A stretch of 24,930 nt of DNA from a virus: the IMG/VR virus record IMGVR_UViG_3300012919_000037, positions 1 to 24,930 of that record. The stretch is one strand, 5' to 3'. Positions 1 through 7,617 of this stretch are shown piece after piece. The translations under genes were made by a program, and so were the position numbers. Each line of letters starts with the position of its first letter. Position 1 is the first letter of the stretch. Under the pieces are notes generated by a model. It was not told the DNA's origin. It saw nothing but the letters and a program-made list of their open reading frames with translations, and did no database searches.

Positions 1-63
1 CGAAGTGGAGCGATTCACTTCTTGAGATTTTAACTTCGCTCTTATTTCAGCCAATGTAGCCAT
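1..63 (-). CDS. Probable gp32 single-stranded DNA-binding protein, N-terminal fragment
   Basis: Only the first 21 codons are in the window; the frame stays open to the left edge. The peptide begins MATLAEIRAKLKSQEVNRST. This short Leu/Ile/Arg/Lys helix resembles, from memory, the starts of gp32 proteins in marine T4-like phages, which coat ssDNA during replication and recombination. The start is firm: an AGGAGG (72-77) lies 8 nt before the ATG, the strongest ribosome site in the window, as expected for an abundant protein. The 93-bp leader region holds a late-type promoter motif and a perfect palindrome. Too little protein is visible to prove the family, so another abundant phage protein is possible. 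Confidence 0.45.
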   Translation of the reverse strand, partial: MATLAEIRAKLKSQEVNRSTS

Positions 64-106
64 AATGTAAGCCTCCTATTTTGCCTATGTTTGTGCCTAA
101 GTTGTA

Positions 107-124
107 ATTAAGCATATGCTTAAT
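107..124. promoter_or_regulatory. 18-bp perfect palindrome in the gp32-like leader
   Basis: ATTAAGCATATGCTTAAT reads identically on both strands. As RNA it could form a 7-bp stem with an AUAU loop within a few nucleotides of the predicted 5' end. It may be a protein-binding operator, an mRNA-stabilising 5' hairpin or a translational control element. T4 gp32 represses its own translation through leader RNA structure, but homology of this element is not shown. Confidence 0.45.
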
Positions 125-133
125 ATACACATA

Positions 134-141
134 TATTTATC
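134..141 (-). promoter_or_regulatory. Late-promoter-like motif GATAAATA before the gp32-like gene
   Basis: GATAAATA on the minus strand matches the T4 late consensus TATAAATA at seven of eight positions. Initiation about 6 nt downstream would give a leader of roughly 64 nt carrying the palindrome at 107-124 and the AGGAGG site. A sigma70-type element cannot be excluded in this AT-rich gap. Confidence 0.4.
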
Positions 142-156
142 TAAAGTCTACTACTA

Positions 157-1050
157 TTATTGGTAATCTGCAAATATTTTGAAAAAGTGTTCTTTTGCTT
201 TTTTAAATTGAGTTTTATTTGGATATTCCAAATGACTTGTGGGTGTGGCATCTTCTGTAGGCAAGAATAATTCTGTGTTTTTTAATTTAGAAAAATATTC
301 ACTAAACTGTTTAGCCTTAGATTCTAGTGATTCTAGATTACTTTTTGGTTTTAATTTTTTATCTAGTATTGGTTTGAAATATGTTTTAAAATAATCAAAA
401 TGACACAAAGAGTTAGGATGTAATTCATTTATACTTTGCACATTTACCAATTGTTTGTTTGATAACAAGTGTTCCCATAATCCTGTATGAAGGTCTTGTA
501 CAAATTTTTCTTTTTTAATTTTACTATTAATTTTTTTATATAAAGGATTGTCCAAAAACTGCTTGTCGCTTACAGTAGTTTGATCAGTTAAAGATATGTG
601 TTTTGAATCATTATATAAATTTTGCCAGGTGCTAAAAGTAAAATCAATATTCCTTGCTTCCAAATAGTTCTGGCAATCAAAAATCTGTTCAAGCATATTA
701 TATATAAGTTGGAAATTTGAAAATGTGGTCTTTGTATTTCTTTTATCTAACTGAATAAAACTAGATTTATCTGCTTTAAAATATTCTACTCTTTTTAAAT
801 TTTTTTTGTAGAGATTAGAGTCGTAATTTATGCTATTGTCTATGCCAACATGAACACGATCATAACCTGAAAATTTAATGAACACATGATCGGAATCGTC
901 TATTGTGTATAAATGTTTTTTAATAATGTCGTTGCCCTGTGCTGGATAACCCAAATTAATTACTTCGCAGTCATAGTGCATTGATATGAAGTCTGACCAT
1001 GTTGGGTATATCCAGTTGGTAAAACTGCAACCGATTGTATGGATTCTCAT
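157..1050 (-). CDS. SGNH/GDSL-hydrolase-like protein
   Basis: 297 aa. The N-terminus has a block-I-like GCSFT at residues 8-12 (the nucleophile-serine region of SGNH enzymes), then NLGYPAQGN, which resembles the glycine/asparagine oxyanion block. Near residue 210 a segment HPNSLCHFDYF resembles the terminal block carrying the catalytic His. These suggest a serine esterase fold acting on an acyl or carbohydrate ester; such proteins occur in marine T4-like phages with unknown substrates. The canonical block-III GxN is not clear (FSGYDR instead), so activity is uncertain. The gene follows the 699-aa gene after 17 nt. No Shine-Dalgarno or TAAATA motif precedes its ATG. It could be a virion-associated hydrolase or an inactive relative. 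Confidence 0.55.
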   Translation of the reverse strand: MRIHTIGCSFTNWIYPTWSDFISMHYDCEVINLGYPAQGNDIIKKHLYTIDDSDHVFIKFSGYDRVHVGIDNSINYDSNLYKKNLKRVEYFKADKSSFIQLDKRNTKTTFSNFQLIYNMLEQIFDCQNYLEARNIDFTFSTWQNLYNDSKHISLTDQTTVSDKQFLDNPLYKKINSKIKKEKFVQDLHTGLWEHLLSNKQLVNVQSINELHPNSLCHFDYFKTYFKPILDKKLKPKSNLESLESKAKQFSEYFSKLKNTELFLPTEDATPTSHLEYPNKTQFKKAKEHFFKIFADYQ

Positions 1051-1067
1051 ACAATTAATTATTGGTG

Positions 1068-3167
1068 TTATTTGTAGTTTGCTAGTGTTGTGATTCTGTC
1101 TAGTTCAGGATTAGATTCTTGTGCTTCTTCTTTTTCTTTTTTCATGAAGTCGCCTACTGTGGGTTTTGGTCCTCTTAACTTATCGAAATTTTTTGATAGG
1201 TAAGCCATTGCTTCTTTTCCGCTATGTGTTTTGAACACCGATTTACCATCTTTGTCTAGCACATCATTTACAATTTTACCTTTTTCATCTCTGTACATTG
1301 ACACATAAGGTTTTATATCTTCAAAAGTTAAACCTTCTAATTGGTTTTCATCAGTTTTGTCAGCATACTTTGGATCTCCTGCCTGCATTCTTTTGTATGC
1401 AGTTGTGTTCATCATTTTGTCTGCTTTTGTAACGTCCAATTTTGCAGTTGCATTTTCTTTATCTTTTTTTGCTATTTCTTTATCTTGATGCTTAGGTTCT
1501 GCATATTCGTTTGATACCGTCTCCGCCCAATTTTCAAAAGTTGATGTTTCTGTTTCTTTTGCTTTGCCTTTTAGATCTTTTTTAGGATTATATTTTGCAG
1601 GATCCATTCTTACTTCGTCAGCATAGTTAGGATCTTTTTTCATTTTGTTGTAATCGTCGATATATCTTTTTGCTAACATAACAGCAATCTTTTTATTTTT
1701 TGGATAGTCTGCATCTGGTTTAAAGAAAGGTTGTCCCTCTTTTGATATCTCATCTGCAATACGTGAAGCAAAGTTTGCCACTCTATCTTCTTCATTACTT
1801 TTTGTAAGCATTCTACCTGCTATGTCTGAAAGTATTGATCCAAGCATTGTATTTTTGTCAGTAAATTTTGTTACTCTTAACATTTTGTCTTGTGTGTCAT
1901 CTTTTCTTAAAACTAATTTGCTTTTAGGATCAGTTAAAAAACTTTGTACAACAGCACCGTGATCAACTGGTGGTTCAACAACTGCATCTTTATCAGTTGG
2001 TTCGTCTGGTTTGTATTCACTCATTATTCTGTGAATTAATGGTAATGCTTCTTCTACTCTTGAATCTAAATTTTTAAGAGTAAATTTTTCTTTGTAAGTG
2101 TTTGCTGTCTCATCATCTAGCACAACTTCGTCTGCAGATTTAAAATTTTTACTTGCTTCGTCATAGTGTGCTTGTTTAGATATGTTCTTCATGTATGTTC
2201 TTAAATTTTCAAGAGTTAATTTTGTTTGCTCTATTATATCACCTGCGTTGTCATTCAATTGATCTTTGTGTGATACGTATCTTGCAAATGAATTTAATTT
2301 TGCTATATCTTCAGATGTGTTTATAATGTGTTGACCAAAGTCATCGTGTGGTCTTCCACCGTTTGCAACGTGTCTTGTCATTGCTCTAGCACCTGCTAAA
2401 TGTGTAATTGGATACTTAAATCTTTCGCCATCTTCGTTTTCGATGTATAATGCGTTAATATGTCTTGATCTTGCACCCGGTACTTCTTCGTCAATTGGAC
2501 CAGAGTGTCTAATAATTAATCTTGTTTTGTCTAAATTTTCATATGAACTTTTTCTAGTACCTGTTAAACCTTCATTTATGGATTCGTCTTTAATTAATTC
2601 TGCTTGATGTTTTTGTAAGTCTTGCATATTATCAAATGTACCAGTCAATTTGCCATGTCTGTAAGAGTAAAATTTGCCACCTATGTTTTTGGCCGCTAAT
2701 CCGTACTTGTTCATACCCATATCGGACACTTCTTCTATTCCTGATAATTTAGTGAGTCTGTTTAATTCTTCTGACATTTCATCAGTATTTACCGTTGTGT
2801 TCGTATCTGCAAGGTTCTTATAATCTTGCTTCGTTAGGTTCGATTTAGTAATATCTCTTACGTCAAATCTTAAACTGTGTTCCACAGCAAAGTCTTTTAG
2901 TTCCTTTAGAAATGCATACCACTCGTCTCTGCTATTCTCGTCTATTTTGTCTACTAAATTTCTATTGTAATAAACTTTCATACTTTCGGAATCTGCTAGT
3001 GATACAGATATTCTACCAAATGTATCGGAGTCTTCTTTAAATTCAAAGTCAAAAAATACTGCTTCTTTTGGATCAGCAGTAGGTTCACCGCTTTCATTAC
3101 CTATCGTAATGTTAGCAAACTGTGAACGTATTTTGTTAAACAAATCTTGTGATATTTTAGGGTTCAT
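1068..3167 (-). CDS. Large hypothetical protein, probable virion-associated protein
   Basis: 699 aa, very rich in Lys, Asp and Glu, with no signal peptide or membrane segment. The first ~115 residues look like a folded domain and include RDEWYAFLKELKDFA and FDVRDITKSNL, segments I recall from structural proteins of T4-like marine phages. Residues ~130-145 hold LNRLTKLSGIEEV, and the C-terminus ends with a similar LDRITTLANYK. The middle and C-terminal thirds are charged and probably helical or disordered. It lies directly downstream of gp17 (11-nt gap) in the late strand, which favours a capsid or packaging-related role, but no function can be assigned. The start has no Shine-Dalgarno; AATAAATA ends 5 nt before the ATG. 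Confidence 0.7.
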   Translation of the reverse strand: MNPKISQDLFNKIRSQFANITIGNESGEPTADPKEAVFFDFEFKEDSDTFGRISVSLADSESMKVYYNRNLVDKIDENSRDEWYAFLKELKDFAVEHSLRFDVRDITKSNLTKQDYKNLADTNTTVNTDEMSEELNRLTKLSGIEEVSDMGMNKYGLAAKNIGGKFYSYRHGKLTGTFDNMQDLQKHQAELIKDESINEGLTGTRKSSYENLDKTRLIIRHSGPIDEEVPGARSRHINALYIENEDGERFKYPITHLAGARAMTRHVANGGRPHDDFGQHIINTSEDIAKLNSFARYVSHKDQLNDNAGDIIEQTKLTLENLRTYMKNISKQAHYDEASKNFKSADEVVLDDETANTYKEKFTLKNLDSRVEEALPLIHRIMSEYKPDEPTDKDAVVEPPVDHGAVVQSFLTDPKSKLVLRKDDTQDKMLRVTKFTDKNTMLGSILSDIAGRMLTKSNEEDRVANFASRIADEISKEGQPFFKPDADYPKNKKIAVMLAKRYIDDYNKMKKDPNYADEVRMDPAKYNPKKDLKGKAKETETSTFENWAETVSNEYAEPKHQDKEIAKKDKENATAKLDVTKADKMMNTTAYKRMQAGDPKYADKTDENQLEGLTFEDIKPYVSMYRDEKGKIVNDVLDKDGKSVFKTHSGKEAMAYLSKNFDKLRGPKPTVGDFMKKEKEEAQESNPELDRITTLANYK

Positions 3168-3172
3168 GTATG

Positions 3173-3180
3173 TATTTATT
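3173..3180 (-). promoter_or_regulatory. Late-promoter-like AATAAATA 5 nt before the 699-aa gene
   Basis: AATAAATA overlaps the gp17 stop codon and is followed by only CATAC and then ATG. If used as a late promoter, the transcript would start at or next to the initiation codon. Confidence 0.4.
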
Positions 3181-4774
3181 ATCCGTATAGGTTTGCAAAT
3201 ATAGGCATTGGTGTGGTTAATTCGCTGGATCTATCCGTCCATTTTTCGAATATTTTAGGGTCAAAATCCGCTAATACTTTCATCATTCTAGTCATCAATA
3301 AACAAGAACTTACTAGATCGTCGTGTTGTCCTGGTTTTGCTTTATAACTCATGCCCGTTGCAACGAAGTCCTTTAACTCTGATATTAATAATTTAGAATT
3401 GATCCTCATTTTCCCACTTTCGACAAGTTCTTTAAATTTCGTACAAGCGTCGATTTTGTGTTTTGCCGTGGTGTTAAAGCCTCTTCTAAACTTACGTCTG
3501 TGTCCTTTTCTTATAGGTTCACTTAAAAACATACCAACAATATTTTCTTCGCCAATATCCATAACTCTCATAAGAGCGGCTTCACCTATTGTGTTATTTT
3601 CCATACTATAAAATACTTGTGGTGTTGCGGTTGAATCTTTTTCCATTATCGAATCGTGTATGTGCTTGTTAATACTTTGTAAAACTCTTACCTGTTGATT
3701 CATTGGTGTCATGTTGTGGTGCCATTCTGCAACCTGTTCAAATGATGGTAACTCGAATACTTGTATGGCCGCGAAATCTCCGCCTGTTCCCATACTAGGA
3801 TCGAGACTTGTTAGATATGTCATTCCCGGCACAGGACGTTTGAACCATCTTACTTGTCCTGTTGTTTCCACAGGAGACGTACCTTCCATCTCTGCTAAAG
3901 TTACACTGTTAATTAATGTTTCGTCAAAGATTAAGAATTCACATTCGTGTTCCCTTCTAAATCTTTCTTCACCTATTCTGGATCTTTCTTGGTCTGCCCA
4001 TGAATCATCTCTGTCTGGATGTTCGCTCCAATGAGCCTTCATAGCATAGAAACCGTTTGTACCTACAATTTTGTCATTGCCATATTCATCAAATCTTTTA
4101 TTTGCTTCTTTCCAGATTAACGCAAATTGGTCTTCGTCACTGTTTGGTGTTGAAGTAATTAAGCATTTACCTCCAGTTGACAAAGTAGGAGATAGTGAAG
4201 TCCAAAACTCAGATGCTTTTTCAGGTGGTTGCACGAATGCAAACTCATCACAATATATCATTGTTAAGGACATACCCCGTCCAGTGTTTTCAGTTGTAGT
4301 GGTTGCCATTATTTTAGAACCATTATCAAATTCTATTGAGTTTCTATTGTATTGTGTAACACCTGCTTTAATCCAACCAGGCAACATTTCGTAAGCATAA
4401 CGCACCCTTGACATAATGTCCGATGCACCTGCGTATTTGTGTGCCGCGATTAGTATTTGTGAATCTGGTTTAAACATAGCATACCATATTAGGTATCCTG
4501 ATGCACAGGTAGTTTTTCCTGTTTGTCTTGGTAACATTGAAATAGAAAATCTATGGTCGTTGTATGCTTCTATCAATCTTTTTTGATATGGGTAAGGCTT
4601 GAAAGGCATCTCACCTTTTGTAGGATGTTGTATCCTCATGAAGTTTTCCATGAAGAACAAAGGTCCAGTTTTTTCGTGCATACACTTTTCAAGTTGTAAA
4701 ACTTGTTCTTTAGTGTATTTGTGCTTTTTGTTCGCTTTTTTAATCTGTTGCGAATCTAAACTTACATACGCCAT
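3179..4774 (-). CDS. 17: Terminase large subunit (gp17)
   Basis: 531 aa, typical for T4 gp17-type motors. The N-terminal ATPase has Walker A PRQTGKTT (residues 82-89), Walker B MIYCDE (172-177, D176 and E177) and the coupling motif TSTPN (207-211). The C-terminal RNase-H-like headful nuclease has its acidic residues at D325 (SLDPS), E392 (MEN) and D485/D486 (HDD), all present, so the enzyme should be intact. It docks on the portal, translocates DNA into the prohead and cuts the concatemer. Its small-subunit partner gp16 is 2.8 kb upstream with four other genes between them, unlike the adjacent 16-17 of T4. No Shine-Dalgarno; ATTAAATA lies 7 nt before ATG. Confidence 0.97.
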   Translation of the reverse strand: MAYVSLDSQQIKKANKKHKYTKEQVLQLEKCMHEKTGPLFFMENFMRIQHPTKGEMPFKPYPYQKRLIEAYNDHRFSISMLPRQTGKTTCASGYLIWYAMFKPDSQILIAAHKYAGASDIMSRVRYAYEMLPGWIKAGVTQYNRNSIEFDNGSKIMATTTTENTGRGMSLTMIYCDEFAFVQPPEKASEFWTSLSPTLSTGGKCLITSTPNSDEDQFALIWKEANKRFDEYGNDKIVGTNGFYAMKAHWSEHPDRDDSWADQERSRIGEERFRREHECEFLIFDETLINSVTLAEMEGTSPVETTGQVRWFKRPVPGMTYLTSLDPSMGTGGDFAAIQVFELPSFEQVAEWHHNMTPMNQQVRVLQSINKHIHDSIMEKDSTATPQVFYSMENNTIGEAALMRVMDIGEENIVGMFLSEPIRKGHRRKFRRGFNTTAKHKIDACTKFKELVESGKMRINSKLLISELKDFVATGMSYKAKPGQHDDLVSSCLLMTRMMKVLADFDPKIFEKWTDRSSELTTPMPIFANLYG

Positions 4775-4781
4775 AGTAAAG

Positions 4782-4789
4782 TATTTAAT
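4782..4789 (-). promoter_or_regulatory. Late-promoter-like ATTAAATA 7 nt before gp17
   Basis: ATTAAATA is followed by CTTTACT and the gp17 ATG in a 38-bp gap that has no Shine-Dalgarno. The position fits the recurring TAAATA-to-start spacing seen at seven other genes here. Confidence 0.4.
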
Positions 4790-4812
4790 TGATTTTGAGG
4801 GGTATTAAAGAC

Positions 4813-6027
4813 TTATTTTGCTTCTTTGTCTTTAACGGCTTTTTTCATTGGTTCTTTTTTATTGCCGTCTTTGTCCATATCTAAAAAGTCAGGCTTTGCT
4901 TTTTTTGCCTCTGCTTGATATGTTTTTTTAAAGTCTTCGTATTGTGTTCTTAATGAATTAGATAATTCTTCTTCTGAAATTTTATCTTCAACTGCAAGTG
5001 GATTATCGCCTGGATATTCTTTTCTTACTTGTTGCTTTTGTTTGTTAGCACCACCTGAGTGTACATTTACCAAAGTATCAACGTCTTGAACTTTTTCATT
5101 AGGTTCATTGTCAAAAGTTTCGTCTTGTTTTTCTTCGTCTGGTTTTGTAACCATGTTTCTGTACATTGCCATTTCGTCACCATCGGTTTCTGGTGCATCC
5201 ATTTGTTTATTCAATTCGCCTGGATCCATTTCTGAACCTGGTTTTGGTTCCATACTTGGCATTTCAGCACCCATTGGTTGGATACCTGCTAATTTTAAAA
5301 TTTGCATCATCATTCCTGCTTCTTCAGGAGAATCAGTTTTAATTTGGATTGCTTCTTTAATCTCTTTTTTGTGTTTTGTTTCCATAGTGTTTGTATTTAC
5401 CTGTTCAAAATCAGAATCTTTTAATGTGTACTCCTGATCTCCAACTTTAAATTTATCTCCTGCCTTCATACCAGCCGCTTTTGCTTTCTGCACGGCTTGA
5501 GCGAACTCATTGCCCTCGTCTGCAGGTTGTTCTGAGTCCATTGCAGGCTCCATATCAGGTTTTCTAGCACCATTGTCATCAAATTCGTCTTGTATCATTT
5601 GCATGGCAGTTTCTATTTCATATGATCTAGGAAAAGGTGCTTTTGCTTTTTCCATGTCCATTGCTTTTAACACTTGATCTTTTGGCATATCTAAATCGCC
5701 GTCATCGTTGATATATTGACCAACAACTTCTTGGGCACCAATGTGTATGTCACTCATTCCGCCTTCGTTAGTTTCGTCTTCTTTTTTAGCCATTTTTGTT
5801 GCAGTTGCATACATTACTGCTTTGGCATCATCTCCATATCGTTTCTCAAAGCCTTCTTTGTCTTTTTTCATAGACTTAACAATTTTTTCTTTTTTGTTTT
5901 CTTCACCTTGTGATAAAGGTCTTTCCGTAACCGGATTAGTTGCTTCTACTGATCTGATTGCTTTTTCAACTTCAGGACTTTTGTTTGCAATTTCTTGTAG
6001 TTTTTTTAAAACGTCGATCATTTCCAT
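4813..6027 (-). CDS. Acidic, low-complexity hypothetical protein (possible head-core or packaging-associated protein)
   Basis: 404 aa dominated by Glu, Asp, Lys, Met and Gln, with no membrane segment or catalytic motif recognised. Residues ~40-80 contain a Lys-rich stretch followed by RYGDDAKAVMYATATKMAKK, which looks like a small helical DNA- or protein-binding motif found in phage hypothetical proteins. Around residue 240 is a helix ending MMMQILKLAGI. Much of the C-terminal half appears disordered, and the protein ends with a basic Lys-rich tail. An AAGGA lies 7 nt before the ATG, and the preceding 197-aa gene stops 2 nt before the start, so translation is probably coupled. Position beside gp17 and composition suggest a scaffold or internal protein, by inference only. 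Confidence 0.65.
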   Translation of the reverse strand: MEMIDVLKKLQEIANKSPEVEKAIRSVEATNPVTERPLSQGEENKKEKIVKSMKKDKEGFEKRYGDDAKAVMYATATKMAKKEDETNEGGMSDIHIGAQEVVGQYINDDGDLDMPKDQVLKAMDMEKAKAPFPRSYEIETAMQMIQDEFDDNGARKPDMEPAMDSEQPADEGNEFAQAVQKAKAAGMKAGDKFKVGDQEYTLKDSDFEQVNTNTMETKHKKEIKEAIQIKTDSPEEAGMMMQILKLAGIQPMGAEMPSMEPKPGSEMDPGELNKQMDAPETDGDEMAMYRNMVTKPDEEKQDETFDNEPNEKVQDVDTLVNVHSGGANKQKQQVRKEYPGDNPLAVEDKISEEELSNSLRTQYEDFKKTYQAEAKKAKPDFLDMDKDGNKKEPMKKAVKDKEAK

Positions 6028-6029
6028 AA

Positions 6030-6623
6030 TTATTTCCTTTTTGGATCAGGATGAGGATTAGTTGATTTTGTCAAAGGTGATTCTGCCGGAGCATCTTCTT
6101 TGCTTTGAATATTTTCTTTTTCTTTTGGATGATCGTTTTTTTCTTTGTCTTTTAGTAATTCTTTAAGCAAACTCATGTTTGCTTTTGTAGAGTGGAATTC
6201 TTCGCCTTTTACTTTAGGTGCGTCCTTGTATTCTAAGTCAAGTAATTTGTTTTTGTATTCTGAATTTTTTGCAACTTGCATTTGATCCTGATATTCCTCT
6301 GTTGGTTCACCAGGTTTTCTCACTACAACGTGTGCTGGAGAAATGTTCATGTAATCTGCTATGTACTCTTTCATTTCTCTTACAGATGCTGGATAGTTCG
6401 TGCTAACGTCAAAAATTGTTACAGCCTCATTTGACAATGCAGGAAAGTCTAAAGGCATACTTTGGATTGGAGTTTTCTTACCTGCAGACATTTTTGCTAC
6501 TTCAAATTTCTGCAACGCAGTTTCTAACCTATTAGCATCTATATCCTTAGGTTCGCCTGCTATTTTTATTTTGTAGTCATATGACTTAACTGATTCTGTA
6601 AAATACTCTTTAAACGTGCTCAT
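6030..6623 (-). CDS. Hypothetical protein with a capsid-targeting-like N-terminus
   Basis: 197 aa. It begins MSTFKEYFTES, which resembles the T4 capsid-targeting peptide of internal head proteins (MKTYQEFIAEA from memory): polar start, aromatic, Glu, hydrophobics, then Glu plus a small residue where the prohead protease would cut. Residues ~15-105 look folded (YKIKIAGEPKDIDANRLETAL..., with a later VSTNYPASVREMKEYIADYM segment). The last ~60 residues are Lys/Glu/Pro-rich and probably disordered. No enzyme motif is visible. It shares a transcription unit with the acidic 404-aa protein and gp17. No Shine-Dalgarno; ACTAAATA lies 8 nt before the ATG. Real gene, function unknown. Confidence 0.75.
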   Translation of the reverse strand: MSTFKEYFTESVKSYDYKIKIAGEPKDIDANRLETALQKFEVAKMSAGKKTPIQSMPLDFPALSNEAVTIFDVSTNYPASVREMKEYIADYMNISPAHVVVRKPGEPTEEYQDQMQVAKNSEYKNKLLDLEYKDAPKVKGEEFHSTKANMSLLKELLKDKEKNDHPKEKENIQSKEDAPAESPLTKSTNPHPDPKRK

Positions 6624-6631
6624 ATTAGTAT

Positions 6632-6639
6632 TATTTAGT
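6632..6639 (-). promoter_or_regulatory. Late-promoter-like ACTAAATA 8 nt before the 197-aa gene
   Basis: ACTAAATA includes CTAAATA, a late-type variant I recall as proposed for marine T4-like cyanophages. It lies in the 31-bp gap after the 2OG-oxygenase-like gene and ends 8 nt before the ATG. Confidence 0.4.
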
Positions 6640-6654
6640 CTTTTGAATCACTTA

Positions 6655-7380
6655 TTAGTCTATGTTGATTACGCCGCCTTGCTGTATTTTCTCTAATGTG
6701 TGTTTGCTAGGAGCACCTGTTATACGTAAAGAATAGCGTCTATACCTACTGCAATTAGCGGTTCCGTGAGGTACGTTTTTGTCGTATGCTATTGTATCAC
6801 CTGCTTTCCATTGTGTTATCACTCTATTCCCCCATTGTAGCAGTTGTCCTGGCTCCCAATCCTGTAAATGTATTATAATCCTTGCAAGTTCTTTGACTCC
6901 ATATCCGCTAGGATGTCCGTCCATTGTATCCACGTGATATGTTTCAAAATTACCCACGTTTTTTTCCATTATAATTGGTTGCGGTTCGTCTGCCCACTCA
7001 AACCAATCAACAATTTTACATAAAGTAGGATGTTTTTCAGGTTTGACTACTTCCTTGAAACCAACATGATCCATACCTCGCACTTCTTGTTCATGTAGCC
7101 ACCATGCCCCATACAATACTCCAATATCGTTAGGGTGCATATTCCGAGATTTTTCTCTAACAAACGGAAAAATTTCTTTTGTTATATCTGTTTTCCATCT
7201 AAATTTAAGTTTGTCATCTATACCAGGATAGTTTGAATCATCTCGCCATTTGTCAAAATGGTAGTTGCTTTTTGAATCTAAATAATCCAACCAACTAGGG
7301 TAATTGTAGCACTCATGCGTAACCGCAAGGTGATGATCATCAGGTAGTTTGGGAATCTCATTTACGTATTTTTTACTCAT
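6655..7380 (-). CDS. 2-oxoglutarate/Fe(II)-dependent oxygenase-like protein
   Basis: 241 aa. The C-terminal half has a double-stranded beta-helix signature: HVD at residues 149-151 and a distal H205 (NVPHGT) would form the iron-binding H-x-D...H triad, and the arginines in RYRRYSLRITG just after it could bind the 2-oxoglutarate carboxylate. This resembles aspartyl/asparaginyl hydroxylase-like oxygenases, common as accessory genes in marine myoviruses. The substrate is unknown. The start at 7380 is chosen because its ATG overlaps the upstream TGA as ATGA, indicating coupling to the membrane-protein gene; a longer frame to 7425 would run into that gene. The pair lies between the two terminase subunit genes and looks like an inserted accessory cassette. 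Confidence 0.7.
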   Translation of the reverse strand: MSKKYVNEIPKLPDDHHLAVTHECYNYPSWLDYLDSKSNYHFDKWRDDSNYPGIDDKLKFRWKTDITKEIFPFVREKSRNMHPNDIGVLYGAWWLHEQEVRGMDHVGFKEVVKPEKHPTLCKIVDWFEWADEPQPIIMEKNVGNFETYHVDTMDGHPSGYGVKELARIIIHLQDWEPGQLLQWGNRVITQWKAGDTIAYDKNVPHGTANCSRYRRYSLRITGAPSKHTLEKIQQGGVINID

Positions 7381-7613
7381 TTGACGTAATTTTTTTTCCA
7401 GATAGAATGAAGTACGTAGAACCAAACTCCATTTATAGAAGGTTCAATCAATGCAACTGCACCAGCCTCCCATAAACTTGCTCCAGTAAGCACACTAACA
7501 ACTGTCATAGCAATTACGATATGTCCTAGTGTGTATATTAATGCTAACATGATGCTTGAACCGGAAATCAGTTTCTTAAAAGCACCCTGTATACCGTGGG
7601 TGAATTCTGTCAT
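7377..7613 (-). CDS. Small DUF2061-like membrane protein
   Basis: 78 aa with one clear long hydrophobic segment at about residues 19-42 (IMLALIYTLGHIVIAMTVVSVL) and a second weaker one towards the C-terminus. The end, INGVWFYVLHSIWKKN, matches the pattern of DUF2061 proteins, which finish with an aromatic-aromatic-x-x-His-x-x-x-Trp motif. It is predicted to sit in the host inner membrane; the family has no established function. A strong AAGGAG precedes the ATG, inside the end of the gp16 gene, and the downstream oxygenase overlaps it by ATGA. The strong ribosome site contrasts with most neighbours and fits a separately acquired gene. Confidence 0.65.
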   Translation of the reverse strand: MTEFTHGIQGAFKKLISGSSIMLALIYTLGHIVIAMTVVSVLTGASLWEAGAVALIEPSINGVWFYVLHSIWKKNYVK

Positions 7614-7617
7614 AAAT

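Noticed and set aside
3351-4808. Plus-strand open frames opposite gp17
   Set aside because: They mirror the highly constrained gp17 coding strand, have no start signals and no recognisable domains.
7381-7425. Longer oxygenase reading frame starting at 7425
   Set aside because: It runs into the DUF2061-like gene; the ATGA overlap at 7377-7380 is a typical coupled start.
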